Source: Dehalogenimonas sp. THU2
GTDB taxonomy: Bacteria > Chloroflexota > Dehalococcoidia > Dehalococcoidales > Dehalococcoidaceae
Length of the DNA stretch: 64,000 nucleotides
NCBI RefSeq assembly: GCF_039749495.1
Contig: NZ_JBDLLU010000003.1
Span: 1 to 64,000, forward strand
Direction: 5' to 3'
The notes under the pieces were generated by a model. It ran no database searches and was not told the DNA's origin. It saw only the letters and a program-made list of their open reading frames with translations. This document shows, piece after piece, positions 1 through 8,595 of this stretch; the stretch's first letter is position 1, and each line of letters begins with the position of its first letter. Both the position numbers and the translations under genes were made by a program.

Positions 1-35
1 ACCCACTTGCATAAGCAATAATTGCTTTTCATGTC

Positions 36-69
36 TAAAAAAGGCCCCCTTAAACGGGGGCCTTTTTTT
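36..69 (+). terminator. Rho-independent terminator
   Basis: An A-run and GGCCCCC arm, a short TTAAA-type loop, and a CGGGGGCC arm followed by a T-run form a classic intrinsic terminator. It ends a transcript entering from before the window on the plus strand, and its A-tract/T-tract symmetry could let it work in both directions. It insulates the prepilin promoter just downstream. Confidence 0.9.
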
Positions 70-88
70 GGTCCGCTACCCACTGGTC

Positions 89-116
89 TTGACACAATGA
101 CATTGCCGGGTATAAT
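89..116 (+). promoter_or_regulatory. Sigma-70 promoter of first prepilin gene
   Basis: TTGACA (89-94), a 16-base spacer and TATAAT (111-116) match the housekeeping consensus exactly in both boxes. The predicted start near 123 leaves a leader of about 45 bases before the ATG at 168. Confidence 0.8.
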
Positions 117-167
117 AATCTGGAGTTGTAGTCGTGTTTTGGGAGCAAAACCCAGGGATATGTCGAT

Positions 168-530
168 ATGAAAAAGATTGAAGAAACAAGGCAACGAGGT
201 TTTACTTTATTAGAACTATTAGTGGTTTTTGCCATATTAGGTGTAATAGTTGCTGTGGCTATTCCTAATGTCCTTGGTTATATGGCTGAATCCAATCGTA
301 CCGCCGCCCTTGAAGAAGAGCATAACGTATTAGTCGCGGTTGGCGCTGCGATGAAAGAGGGCAACGGCACAATCGTCGGTGATTATGCTTCAAGCGGGAA
401 GATACCGGCTAGTTCAAGCGCTCCTATCAATGACCCTGCCAGATATCTGGTCAACAGTTCAGAGTTTGAGTGGATAATTACAACGGGTGGCGTATTGACA
501 CCGGGCACCGGCAATCCGCTTAACGATTAA
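168..530 (+). CDS. Type IV prepilin-like protein (paralog 1)
   Basis: This 120-residue protein has a short basic leader, then the type III prepilin signal GFTLLELLVV at about residues 11-20, with Gly before Phe and Glu at position +5 of the mature protein. One hydrophobic helix to about residue 40 follows, then a small soluble domain. Family knowledge: PilD-like peptidases cleave after the Gly and the helix packs into the pilus or pseudopilus core. The tail (NDPARYL, then PGTGNPL) recurs in the prepilins at 8204 and 8909, so the three are paralogs. No assembly ATPase, platform protein or peptidase is nearby. The stop codon overlaps that of the convergent glycosyltransferase gene. Major pilin versus minor pseudopilin cannot be decided from sequence. 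Confidence 0.9.
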   Translation: MKKIEETRQRGFTLLELLVVFAILGVIVAVAIPNVLGYMAESNRTAALEEEHNVLVAVGAAMKEGNGTIVGDYASSGKIPASSSAPINDPARYLVNSSEFEWIITTGGVLTPGTGNPLND

Positions 531-1831
531 CCATTACTATCATTTCCGTGGTCAATTGACATGGGTTGCGGCGTGTTGAGTTTATCCGGAGAAAATAAGT
601 AGCGTATAAACACGTACAGCAAAACCCCGGCTGCCAATTTCCATGCATAAGGGATCGGTGCCAGGTAAACGAAAAAGCCGGTATGAACTATCAAAAACAC
701 GGTAACCGACCATTTTAACAGCCTCTTCAGAACGCTGGAGTTAAAAGCCGGATAGTTTTTGGTCAGGTCCCACAGAGATATCGCCACCGCCAGGCACAGA
801 GCGCCTATCACCGGGTAGAGGTAAAAAACATAGCTTGTCCGGTCGGTGATCAGGCTTATCGGTATCCAGATCAGATAGGTGCCGGTAAACCACGCCAGGC
901 AGAATATCGCGGCGTTGCTTCCCCTCCTGGCTTTTACTGCCATGTACGCCATAGAAGGTATGGCCACCAGCCAGATATTCGGGCTGAGCATCGCCAGATA
1001 GTGCGGGTCAGGCCAGTAAGTGATTATTTTCAGGTTCAGCAGCCACTCCCACGGCCTGCTCAGTAGTGTCGAGTCAATTTCAGCAAAGGTCGAGTAGCTG
1101 TTGAGTCGCAGCATCGTTATCGTCTCTTCTAACGGGTCGATGAATTTCCCCCAGATGATCCAGTCCAGCGCCGGCAGCATCACCATGTAGAACACCGGTA
1201 TAAGGGCAATGGACAGACCGAACCTGAACCAGTTTTTTCTATTGGTCAGAAGCCAGTGCAGGCCGATCACCGGAATCGCCAGGACACCGGTGAACTTGGC
1301 AAGCATCGAAAGCGCGATCAATCCCCCGCTGACCATATATCTGCCTTTCAAGTACAACAGGAACGCCGCCAGGGCAAATGTGACGCTGAAAACGTCCAGC
1401 ATCCCGATGCTGGATTGAACAAAGCTGAAATTCTCAAATGCCAGTAGGAAAGCGGCTATGAGGGCGAGCTGATCCGGCAGTTTCAATTCCTTGCAGATCA
1501 GGTAGATGAGGACTATGCCGGCAAGGCCGAACATGACCGGAAAGATGCGCCAGCCGAACGGATCATCCCCAAAGACCGTAATGCCTCCGGCAATTATCAA
1601 TCGGCCCAATGGCGGGTGCTGTGGGATGAAGCTGCCGGTTCCCTCAGCTATAAACCTGGCGTCTTCAACATACCAGTGCTCATCGAAAACAAGATCCGGC
1701 GGGTTGCTTATGGTGGTCAGGTGAAGAAAAAAGGTCAAAGTGACCAACACGCTCAGCCAGAAATAGGGCCAGCGCCGGGCTTTGTCCAGGTAACACTTGA
1801 AATTACTAAGGTACTCTACCATTGTTTCCAT
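527..1831 (-). CDS. GT39-type membrane mannosyltransferase (PMT family)
   Basis: This 434-residue polytopic membrane protein has about ten hydrophobic segments. After the first helix it has FDEHWYVEDA and then HPPLGRLIIAG, the pattern of GT-C enzymes of the protein O-mannosyltransferase family, where the acidic pair after the first helix is catalytic. The expected role is transfer of a sugar from a polyprenyl-phosphate carrier to a protein or glycan outside the membrane; the substrate is unknown. It lies beside prepilin and other glycosyltransferase genes, so glycosylation of pilin or another surface protein is a reasonable inference. The ATG at 1831 lies 9 bases after a -10 box with no Shine-Dalgarno; a second ATG at 1822 is possible. 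Confidence 0.8.
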   Translation of the reverse strand: METMVEYLSNFKCYLDKARRWPYFWLSVLVTLTFFLHLTTISNPPDLVFDEHWYVEDARFIAEGTGSFIPQHPPLGRLIIAGGITVFGDDPFGWRIFPVMFGLAGIVLIYLICKELKLPDQLALIAAFLLAFENFSFVQSSIGMLDVFSVTFALAAFLLYLKGRYMVSGGLIALSMLAKFTGVLAIPVIGLHWLLTNRKNWFRFGLSIALIPVFYMVMLPALDWIIWGKFIDPLEETITMLRLNSYSTFAEIDSTLLSRPWEWLLNLKIITYWPDPHYLAMLSPNIWLVAIPSMAYMAVKARRGSNAAIFCLAWFTGTYLIWIPISLITDRTSYVFYLYPVIGALCLAVAISLWDLTKNYPAFNSSVLKRLLKWSVTVFLIVHTGFFVYLAPIPYAWKLAAGVLLYVFIRYLFSPDKLNTPQPMSIDHGNDSNG

Positions 1832-1840
1832 GTCGGGGGT

Positions 1841-1871
1841 ATTATGTTAAAGTTACCCCTATATCTGTCAA
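1841..1871 (-). promoter_or_regulatory. Promoter of GT39 gene, start codon almost at +1
   Basis: On the minus strand TTGACA (1871-1866), a 19-base spacer and CATAAT (1846-1841) lie just upstream of the ATG at 1831, with only 9 bases between the -10 box and the start. The long spacer lowers confidence. If used, the mRNA has a leader of about 2-3 bases. Confidence 0.5.
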
Positions 1872-2008
1872 GGTGCGTTGCTCAAAGAGCGGATGATAGA
1901 AGCCTTTGTGTATGGCGGTTGGTAGAGCTAAAGTCCATCCAAAATTAGAAAAATCCAAGCTGAAGTACGTAATGACCCCATCATACATTTTGAGATTTCA
2001 GAGGTGGC

Positions 2009-4543
2009 GTGAAAAATAGTATATTCAGCTCCATCGAGAAACACCCCACGACGTTTGCTTTACTAATAGCGGGATCAATTGCGGCTTTAGTTTTTGGACC
2101 GCATCTTTTTGACCAGCTTGTGCCGATTGAAGGGGATGTTCGTGCGCATATTTTCAAGATTGCTCAGTATAATGAAGCGCTAACAAATGGTTCTTGGCCT
2201 GGTTGGACCCAATACTGGTACCAGGGGTTACCTTTGGGGCAGTATTATCCCCCAGGCTTTTATTTTTTAGGTGCGTTGATCGAAATTATCGTTGGGAGTT
2301 CGGTCGTAGCGTATAAATTACTGTTGTTTATAAGTCTGGTGACAAACGGTTTAGCATCCTATGTATTTGCGAAAAAAATATTAAAGTTTGATCAATTCAC
2401 GAGTCTGATATGCATGGTCGCTTACCAGACATCCACCGCTCTCTTGATTAATTATTTGTATGGTGAAGGACCAAATCTACTCGGGTGGAGTCTGTGCCTA
2501 TGGTTTATGATAATTATTTTCAACAAACTACTCGCCAACAGATTGACGTTTACAGATTCGCTTATACCTGGTTTAATGCTCGGCCTGACGATCCTTATTC
2601 ACCCATTCCCGGTGGTTTTTGCGGCGCTGGCGGTGGGTGTTTATATGATCGTCAGTATATTTGGCGGCAAGATAAGACTGGCTGATTTCCCGCGTTTACT
2701 ACGGTACCTGATTTATATCATGGCGATTTCCCTTTTAGTTGGCGCGCATTACTGGATACCAGCTGTCCTGACCTTTCATTTTGCAAGTCCGATATATGTT
2801 TACACAGTAGGTTTTTGGCCTGCCGGGGTCCCCTTCTTAGTATGGTTGATTTTGCTTGCGTTGGTATCTGGAGTCATATTCCGGAAGAGGCTGGCTGATG
2901 CGTTTTGGGTAAATGTATTAATCGGATTACTCTTGGTAAGTTTGGTTCTTGGTTTTGGTGGAACCCGTTTTATACCTGGAGATTTTGGGACTTTCCTCCA
3001 TGAGTTTCGGTTTGCCACAATGATGGCGCCTCTGTTCTCAGTCTATCTTATCGGATTCGCTCTTAATCAACGTGAAACCGCCTATGGCCTCCATTTTACT
3101 AGATCAGACGGGTGGCTTTCACTTTTAGTCATTTTGCCGGTTTATGTGGTCGGTGGCCTGATAATTTTTTCCGCTTATTACCAAGAAGAAAATTTCTGGA
3201 AAGCTATTCTTAACACTTATTTGAGTTTAGTTATTATCATAGCGCCAACCTTCATCGTCATTCATTCGATTCTATCTTCCACCATTAAAAACACTGATTC
3301 TCCATTTCGAATGGATTTGAGGCTTGTCTTGGCCTTTTCTTTAATTTTGATCACAACTGTTTTGCCTGCCGCCAGCACATGGGAATCATCCGGCTTAACC
3401 CGAATATTTCAATATGTTGAAAATTACAGACAGAGCCAATATGAAGAAATCCTTGACCAAATAGATGAGGGACGATTAATAGTACCCCCTTATGCCGGAT
3501 TTTTGGGAGAGGGTGATTCCTTTGTCACTTTTGGATGGCAGCAGGGCGTGGAAACAGTGAACGGACCGTACAATCAAGGAGACCCGAAATTTTTTTCACT
3601 GACAGTTCATTTGGAATGGGAAGAAAGATGGTTGAGTTTTCCGTATTCTTTGGAAAATTTAATGCAGGAAAGTGGTGCTAAATATCTGTTCGTGAGAGAT
3701 TCTCATTCCTTGCTCAGCTTTGGTACCGCTGAAGTAATTGATCCCATACTTGATGATTCATATGGTATTTTATATGAGATTAATGAGAGCGTCGCAAGAG
3801 CTGTTCACGTTACGCCCATTCTGTTGGATGTAAATGATCCTCAAATGGTTACGGAGATCTTCAACATCATGCTTCCGGATGGGTACAGATATGTTTTCGT
3901 CGATAAGGCCGTAGTCAGTGACGATCTGCTGGAAGAGTTTGAATACGTTTTCGTGGATGATATAGACGAATTAGAGCAATATAGCAATCACACTAGAGTA
4001 TTTCTAAATGATATTCCATATGAACAAGAATCATCTGTAACTGACTCAAATAATAATATGGTAATCAGTTTGCCGTTCACTCATATATATGAAACAAATT
4101 TTTACCTTGGTGATCAAGGTTATAGTAAAGGGTGGAATGATTTTGATTTTGATACGCCTTATTCCCAATTAGTAAGAATCTTTGATTATTTGGATGATAT
4201 CGCCCTTGATGTAGAGAGTATACTTGATAGGTTAGAATATAGTCCCGCGCAATATCAATATTCGAACAATCAAATAGAAGTTCAATCAAATCCGGGTTTC
4301 ACCCTTATTAAAGATTCCTATTTTCCGTATTGGCAAGGAGATAACCTTGTTAGCACCACCCAAGGGCTTATGCTGGTCAAATCTGATACCGGAAAAATCG
4401 AATTGACATATGACAAACCGTTGATAAACGGCATTGCAGGACTTATCACGGTGATATCCTTATTTGGGTTATCAATTGGACAAATTGTGGTGTCGTTACG
4501 TAGAAGGGCAGATCGTGTCAAACAAGCTTTATCGAAACCTTAA
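2009..4543 (+). CDS. Large polytopic membrane protein, PTPS-related/GT-C-like
   Basis: This 844-residue protein has about a dozen hydrophobic helices in residues 15-465, then a long extracytoplasmic domain of about 330 residues, then a final helix near 805-830 and a basic tail. The first loop holds GDVRAHIFKI and a Tyr/Trp/Pro-rich stretch (WTQYWYQGLPLGQYYPPG), typical of bacterial membrane proteins annotated as 6-pyruvoyl-tetrahydropterin synthase-related, a GT-C glycosyltransferase-like group. A sugar-transfer role is inferred from this resemblance and from neighbouring GT39 and GT87 genes. The GTG start has GAGG a few bases upstream. Composition is clearly AT-richer than the core genes of the window, which suggests recent acquisition. 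Confidence 0.65.
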   Translation: MKNSIFSSIEKHPTTFALLIAGSIAALVFGPHLFDQLVPIEGDVRAHIFKIAQYNEALTNGSWPGWTQYWYQGLPLGQYYPPGFYFLGALIEIIVGSSVVAYKLLLFISLVTNGLASYVFAKKILKFDQFTSLICMVAYQTSTALLINYLYGEGPNLLGWSLCLWFMIIIFNKLLANRLTFTDSLIPGLMLGLTILIHPFPVVFAALAVGVYMIVSIFGGKIRLADFPRLLRYLIYIMAISLLVGAHYWIPAVLTFHFASPIYVYTVGFWPAGVPFLVWLILLALVSGVIFRKRLADAFWVNVLIGLLLVSLVLGFGGTRFIPGDFGTFLHEFRFATMMAPLFSVYLIGFALNQRETAYGLHFTRSDGWLSLLVILPVYVVGGLIIFSAYYQEENFWKAILNTYLSLVIIIAPTFIVIHSILSSTIKNTDSPFRMDLRLVLAFSLILITTVLPAASTWESSGLTRIFQYVENYRQSQYEEILDQIDEGRLIVPPYAGFLGEGDSFVTFGWQQGVETVNGPYNQGDPKFFSLTVHLEWEERWLSFPYSLENLMQESGAKYLFVRDSHSLLSFGTAEVIDPILDDSYGILYEINESVARAVHVTPILLDVNDPQMVTEIFNIMLPDGYRYVFVDKAVVSDDLLEEFEYVFVDDIDELEQYSNHTRVFLNDIPYEQESSVTDSNNNMVISLPFTHIYETNFYLGDQGYSKGWNDFDFDTPYSQLVRIFDYLDDIALDVESILDRLEYSPAQYQYSNNQIEVQSNPGFTLIKDSYFPYWQGDNLVSTTQGLMLVKSDTGKIELTYDKPLINGIAGLITVISLFGLSIGQIVVSLRRRADRVKQALSKP

Positions 4544-4651
4544 GTTGCAGTACTATCCGACGGTTCCTTCGGATTTGTTGCATTTGTGAAGAATATCGAG
4601 TTGGCTTATTGACATAGCTTTGAAACGGCATGTGTTAGAAACAAAAATACA

Positions 4652-5690
4652 ATGAACTTAGAGAATGTGACCACAGGCCGGAGCAATAACCTTGATTCAA
4701 TCAGGCTTGTGGCAGCCTTCTTCGTCGTTCGGACATTCATTTCCGTCTGGCAGTCCTGTATTCCCGTTCTATCCGGCAATGGGATTTTTGGGCGTTGTAA
4801 TATTTTTTTTCATTAGCGGTTTTCTCATTACTCAAAGTTATGAACGATCAAATGATCCTCTCAGATTCTTGTGGGCGAGGATTTTAAGAATTGATCCTGC
4901 CCTTATAATGGTTGTTGTTGTCACCGTGTTTATTATCGGTCCGTTTGTGACAACATTATCTGTTTCAGAATATTTTTCCTCTGACGCTACATATAAATAT
5001 TTGCTCAATGGATCTCTTATAGATTTTGTGAGGCATTTACCTGGAGTGTTTGAAGGGAATGATGTGAACATCCCTTTGTGGACACTGCAATACGAGTTTC
5101 TCTTTTATTTAGTGGTCTTGTGTGTCGGCATGCTAAATATGATCAAACACAAAAAGGCGGTTTTGGGAACCTTCCTCGTTTTTGTTGTTTTATCTTTTCT
5201 TAATATATTCCAGGATTTTGATAATTTGGATTCGTTTAGTTACGCAAGACTAATTTTTCTGTTTTTGTATTTCAGTGCTGGCATGACTGCTTACCTGTAC
5301 CGGTCACATATAAACCTGTCAATTCCAATATTCGGATGTGCCGTCATTCTCTTGGTTGGTGCCTCTTTTATTGGCGGACTTCCGGATTATATTTGGGTAT
5401 TTCCGATGGGGTATTGAGTTCTGTTCCTGGGTTACTACCCTGGCATCAAGATACCGTTGGCAAAATATGGGGATTTTTCTTATGGTGTTTATCTGTGGCA
5501 TTGGCTTATTATTAGTCTGATATGGCATGCATACACTGAGATTAATCCATGGCTAGTATTGGTCGGCGCTGGGAGTTTTGCGTACTTGATGGCGGTTATC
5601 TCTTGGTTTGTTATTGAAAAACGCGCTTTAAGCTTAAAAAGCAAGGAGTTCAATATTCCAAGAATCGCATTTATTCGTTCGGATAAGTGA
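4652..5690 (+). pseudogene. Acyltransferase-3 family gene, frameshifted and interrupted
   Basis: An ATG at 4652 opens a frame encoding NNLDSIRLVAAFFVV, the usual start of acyltransferase-3 (OafA/NodX-type) membrane O-acyltransferases. The expected next residues FGHSFPSG are in another frame, so a small indel lies at about 4724-4731. That second frame continues through FFISGFLIT and several helices to a stop at 5415-5417. The family-like C-terminus (LGYYPGIKIPLAKYGDFSYG, then VYLWHW) continues in the same frame after the stop, to 5690. One frameshift plus one nonsense codon indicate a decayed gene. An intact family member of about 350 residues acylates surface sugars. Sequencing error could explain one lesion but less easily both. 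Confidence 0.75.
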
Positions 5691-5703
5691 TTATCTTGCC
5701 CGG

Positions 5704-5844
5704 TTATTGATTTATCTCCCGTTGCCGTTTTAAGTAGTTCAGTATCTCCTGCGCCACGCTGGCATGCCATTCTTCTTCCTTGGCTATTTCACGGAACTTG
5801 TCCTTGAAGCCTTCCGGTACCAGCCTGGTGGCCGCGGCGTGCAT
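5704..5844 (-). CDS. Small unknown protein (46 aa)
   Basis: A minus-strand frame from ATG 5844 to TAA 5704 encodes a 46-residue, charged, probably helical peptide with MHAAATRLVPEGFKDKFR at the start and EILNYLKRQREINQ at the end. Its composition looks protein-like rather than like a shadow frame. The frame stays open upstream of the ATG for a short distance (with a Cys-Lys-Lys stretch), so this may be the C-terminal remnant of a longer gene cut off by the neighbouring glycosyltransferase region. No family was recognised and no clear ribosome binding site is seen. Confidence 0.3.
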   Translation of the reverse strand: MHAAATRLVPEGFKDKFREIAKEEEWHASVAQEILNYLKRQREINQ

Positions 5845-5983
5845 TTCGTGGCCCTCTTGTTTTTTGCATACTCCGGTCGTGCCTGATGCTTAGCATTTGG
5901 TGGCACCTCCGCAGGCGGCGGGGGATTGCTACGGATACGGGGGGATATGGCAGCCGGGCGTGGCAAAGTGTTACCATTGGGAG

Positions 5984-7243
5984 GTGAAAGACACCTCCTC
6001 TAACCAAACTTGCCTCCGCTGGCCGGTGGCGGCGGTGTTCATGGCGGTTCATATCTTCATTTTCACCGTCGGGTTTTCCATGGGCTTCTACGAAGATTAC
6101 TCCTTCAACGCCTTCGGCATCCATTACATCTACGCCGATAACATTCTGAACGGGCAGTTGCCTTACCTGGATTTTCCTGTTGAATATCCGCCGCTGGGGC
6201 TGGTGTTCATGGTCATACCCCGGCTGTTTGCGGAGACGCTCTCCGGTTACACCGGTTGGTTCATTGCGGAGATGCTGCTGTTTGACCTGGCGGCGCTTTT
6301 GGTGCTGGGGGTTTTCTCCGCCCGGCTTAAGATCCCGCCTTGGAAGACGCTGGCGGTCTTCACCCTGCTGCTGTTAGCGGTGGGACCGATCATCACCGTG
6401 CGTTACGACATGGTGGCGGCGTTATTGTCGCTCGGGGCGGTTTACGCCTTCGCCCGGGGCCGCTACACGCTGGCCTGGGTGGCGCTGGGGCTGGGGGTGA
6501 TGACCAAGCTCTACCCGGTGATTCTGGTACCGCTGTTTTTGATCTGGCATTTCCACGGCGGGCAGTACCGGCGGATGTTCAAAGGCGGCGCGGTGTTTGC
6601 CGCGACTGTTTTGGCGTCGGCCGCGGTGCCGCTGTTGATCGACCCCGGCGGGTTTATCGATTCTTTCGCCTATCACGCCGCGCGACCGCTCCAGCTTGAG
6701 AGCCTGTATGCCTCGATTCTGCTGATGGCGGAATCGCAGGGATGGGTGACGGCAGCGCAGGAACTCAGCTTCGGCTCGATCAATCTGATTTCCCCGGAGG
6801 CGGATTTTTTCGCCTCCGCGTCGATGTGGTTTATGGCGGCCGGTCTGGGGGTGATCTACCTGGCCTGGGAACGTTTAGCCATGAAAGAGGCCTTGAACCG
6901 GGAACTGGCGCCGGGCTACGCGCTGGCGGCTTTTTCAGCGGCGGCGGTGACCGTGTTTTTAGTGTTCAACAAGGTGCTGTCGCCGCAGTTCATCATCTGG
7001 CTGTACCCGATGATTCCCCTGATGTGGCGTAACGGCCCGCTGCCGGTGGCCATGTTCGCGGCGGTGGGTTTCATGACCGCCTATATCTATCCGCTGCACT
7101 ACGATGACCTCCAGCTCGGTGATGGCGCCGCCCGGTGGGTACTCCTGGGCCGGAACGTGTTGCTATTGGTGATGGCACCGCTCTTGTTGAGATGTGTGTG
7201 GCGGGGTGGGAAATGCGTGGATTTTACGAAGACCGGGGGGTGA
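5984..7243 (+). CDS. GT87-type membrane glycosyltransferase (DUF2029-like)
   Basis: About 419 residues with roughly ten hydrophobic helices. The first extracytoplasmic loop has GQLPYLDFPVEYPPLGLVF, matching the D-F-x-x-EYPP signature of GT87 (DUF2029) enzymes, which transfer sugars from polyprenyl-phosphate donors. Later the ALGLGVMTKLYPVILVPLF stretch is also typical. The frame is open from 5897, but the first helix begins near 6020 and the region before 5984 overlaps possible minus-strand coding, so GTG 5984 is preferred and ATG 6041 would cut into the helix. GC content returns to the high level of the core genome, unlike the preceding AT-rich patch. Substrate unknown; surface glycan or pilin modification is inferred from neighbours. 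Confidence 0.75.
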   Translation: MKDTSSNQTCLRWPVAAVFMAVHIFIFTVGFSMGFYEDYSFNAFGIHYIYADNILNGQLPYLDFPVEYPPLGLVFMVIPRLFAETLSGYTGWFIAEMLLFDLAALLVLGVFSARLKIPPWKTLAVFTLLLLAVGPIITVRYDMVAALLSLGAVYAFARGRYTLAWVALGLGVMTKLYPVILVPLFLIWHFHGGQYRRMFKGGAVFAATVLASAAVPLLIDPGGFIDSFAYHAARPLQLESLYASILLMAESQGWVTAAQELSFGSINLISPEADFFASASMWFMAAGLGVIYLAWERLAMKEALNRELAPGYALAAFSAAAVTVFLVFNKVLSPQFIIWLYPMIPLMWRNGPLPVAMFAAVGFMTAYIYPLHYDDLQLGDGAARWVLLGRNVLLLVMAPLLLRCVWRGGKCVDFTKTGG

Positions 7244-7299
7244 GGGGATCGTAGGGGCGAAACACCGTATCGCCCATGGGAAGGTGGGGGTGGCTCAGC

Positions 7300-7593
7300 T
7301 TACGGGTGCGGTGTTATAGCGACAATCGTGATGCAGTCTTTAGCCGGACCGTAGAACCAGAATACGCGGTATGCCGCCGCCGTCCGCTGTTCCGCATAGG
7401 CTTCGAAGACTTTCTCGCCGCCGGGACCTCTAAGACTGGAGAATTCATGTGTTTGCAGGCTGTTGTGCCGGGGGTCGCCTGCCAGAAGCTGGAGTGTTTT
7501 CCTGACAGCTTTATAACGTTTCAGGAGGGAAGGGCTGGACTTCAGCGTCTGGTAGGTATCATGGGCTTCCGGCGTCCAGTACAGATCAAACAA
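7300..7593 (-). CDS. RelE/ParE-type toxin
   Basis: This 97-residue protein begins FDLYWTPEAHDTYQTL and ends with an aromatic and basic strand region, YRVFWFYGPAKDCITIVAIT, followed by PHP. This is the compact layout of the RelE/ParE toxin superfamily: N-terminal helical hairpin, then a beta sheet ending with I-x-I-x-x-I-x-x-H. Family members cleave mRNA in the ribosome or poison gyrase; which applies here is not visible. It lies 10 bases downstream of the antitoxin gene on the same strand, the usual antitoxin-first type II arrangement, and shares that promoter. The plus-strand frame over this locus is a shadow. Confidence 0.75.
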   Translation of the reverse strand: MFDLYWTPEAHDTYQTLKSSPSLLKRYKAVRKTLQLLAGDPRHNSLQTHEFSSLRGPGGEKVFEAYAEQRTAAAYRVFWFYGPAKDCITIVAITPHP

Positions 7594-7603
7594 TGGTCCG
7601 GCC

Positions 7604-7888
7604 TTACAGCGTGCTGGTATCGATTTTGGTGAGTTTACCGGCAGCCGCGTCTGCCAGACCGCGGCGTACCGCGGCGATGGCCTCAGGATTGGCGTACAGC
7701 CAGGCTTCCGAGGCCGGAACGGTGACCTGAGGGTCGAGGACTATCTGTCCCAGCCGGTTGGTATAGACATGATAGGTGACATCCGGCAGCACATCCACCT
7801 TTTTCAAAACGACACGGTGTTTGGCGTCGGGCTTGACACCGGCGGCTACCCGTTTGAAATCCGGATCCCTGATAATTTTAGTGGTCAT
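7604..7888 (-). CDS. Putative antitoxin of the RelE-type pair
   Basis: A 94-residue protein beginning MTTKIIRDPDFKRVAAGVKP and ending in an Ala-rich helix (AAVRRGLADAAAGKLTKID). The middle (VTYHVYTNRLGQIVLDPQVT) is beta-rich, followed by a helix that could wrap the toxin. No named antitoxin family was recognised; the call rests on position, size and the adjacent RelE-like gene. The ATG at 7888 is only 6 bases after a TACAAT box and has no Shine-Dalgarno, so the message is probably leaderless. Antitoxins usually repress their own promoter, but no operator dyad was identified here. Confidence 0.65.
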   Translation of the reverse strand: MTTKIIRDPDFKRVAAGVKPDAKHRVVLKKVDVLPDVTYHVYTNRLGQIVLDPQVTVPASEAWLYANPEAIAAVRRGLADAAAGKLTKIDTSTL

Positions 7889-7894
7889 GGAGAT

Positions 7895-7923
7895 ATTGTA
7901 ACACGGGTGGGAAACAGTAACAA
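7895..7923 (-). promoter_or_regulatory. Toxin-antitoxin promoter, leaderless geometry
   Basis: On the minus strand TTGTTA (7923-7918), a 17-base spacer and TACAAT (7900-7895) precede the antitoxin ATG at 7888 by 6 bases. Transcription would start at or within a base of the start codon. Confidence 0.7.
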
Positions 7924-7943
7924 GTGGGAAGCGCCCACTGGGG

Positions 7944-8096
7944 CGAATAATACCAATACTACCAATATTACCAAATCAAAATACTACCAATAGGGTACGA
8001 GTTACTAGGTGATAGTTACTAGTGGTGGGTTTGGAATCTTTGGTATTTGGTCATTGGAATTTGTTTAGGATTTGGTGCTTGAGATTTGGAATTTGG
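7944..8096. repeat. Degenerate TTGGTA/TTTGGAATTTGG-type dispersed repeat
   Basis: The first part (7944-7990) is a run of imperfect ACTACCAATA units; the same unit in reverse complement, TTGTAGTAT/TTGGTAGTAT, forms the tract at 12868-12937. The second part (about 8030-8096) is a run of TTTGG(A/T)ATTTGG-like words, also seen at 26653-26700 and, inverted, at 50617-50694. It carries no gene and fills most of the gap between the antitoxin promoter and the next prepilin promoter. Confidence 0.7.
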
Positions 8097-8160
8097 GCAG
8101 TGGGGGGGATGAGGGGTAAATTACGTACTCAAAATCCGAAAAATTACGTATAAATGTCCA

Positions 8161-8188
8161 TTGGCAACCGGTGGTAGAACGGTATAAT
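8161..8188 (+). promoter_or_regulatory. Promoter of second prepilin gene
   Basis: TTGGCA (8161-8166), 16 bases, TATAAT (8183-8188). The predicted start near 8195 is about 9 bases before the ATG at 8204, giving a very short leader. Confidence 0.7.
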
Positions 8189-8203
8189 GAAGATTGTATA
8201 CCG

Positions 8204-8590
8204 ATGTACGATACGGCGATGATGGACAAATTTGGTTTGAAGGAAATCTACAAAGCGCGGGAGCGGGGTTTTACCCTGCTGGAGCTGCTGTTATTGTTTG
8301 CCCTGTTCGCTTTTTTGGCGGGGGCGGGCATCACCGCCACCGTCAACGGCATCGGCAAAGGGGACAGGGAAGCCAGGGTTACTGAGTTGAACGTCGTCAT
8401 GGCGGCGGTGAGAGAAGCACGGGGGGATGACGCCGGTATCTTGCGGGCGGTGGTGGAATACGAAGACAGGGTCATTATCGCCAACGGTTCCATGCCGGTC
8501 AACGACCCGGCCCGCTATCTGTCTGAAACCACCAGGTACAAGTACACCATAATGTCGGACGGCACGGTCGAGCAGGGAAGCAAGGGGTAG
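8204..8590 (+). CDS. Type IV prepilin-like protein (paralog 2)
   Basis: About 128 residues. A leader of roughly 20 residues (rather long) ends in RERG, followed by FTLLELLLLFALFAFLAG, with the Gly/Phe cleavage point and the Glu at +5 of the prepilin family. The C-terminal half keeps the motif VNDPARYL of prepilin 1 but ends GTVEQGSKG in place of PGTGNPL. ATG 8204 fits the promoter ending at 8188; later ATGs at 8219 and 8222 would give a shorter leader, and the in-frame GTG at 8171 lies inside the promoter and is unlikely. It probably enters the same pilus or pseudopilus as its paralogs. Confidence 0.8.
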   Translation: MYDTAMMDKFGLKEIYKARERGFTLLELLLLFALFAFLAGAGITATVNGIGKGDREARVTELNVVMAAVREARGDDAGILRAVVEYEDRVIIANGSMPVNDPARYLSETTRYKYTIMSDGTVEQGSKG

Positions 8591-8595
8591 GAAAA

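Noticed and set aside
7276-7632. Plus-strand frame of 118 codons over the toxin gene
   Set aside because: Shadow frame; the minus strand encodes a RelE-like protein of normal length with a normal antitoxin-toxin layout.
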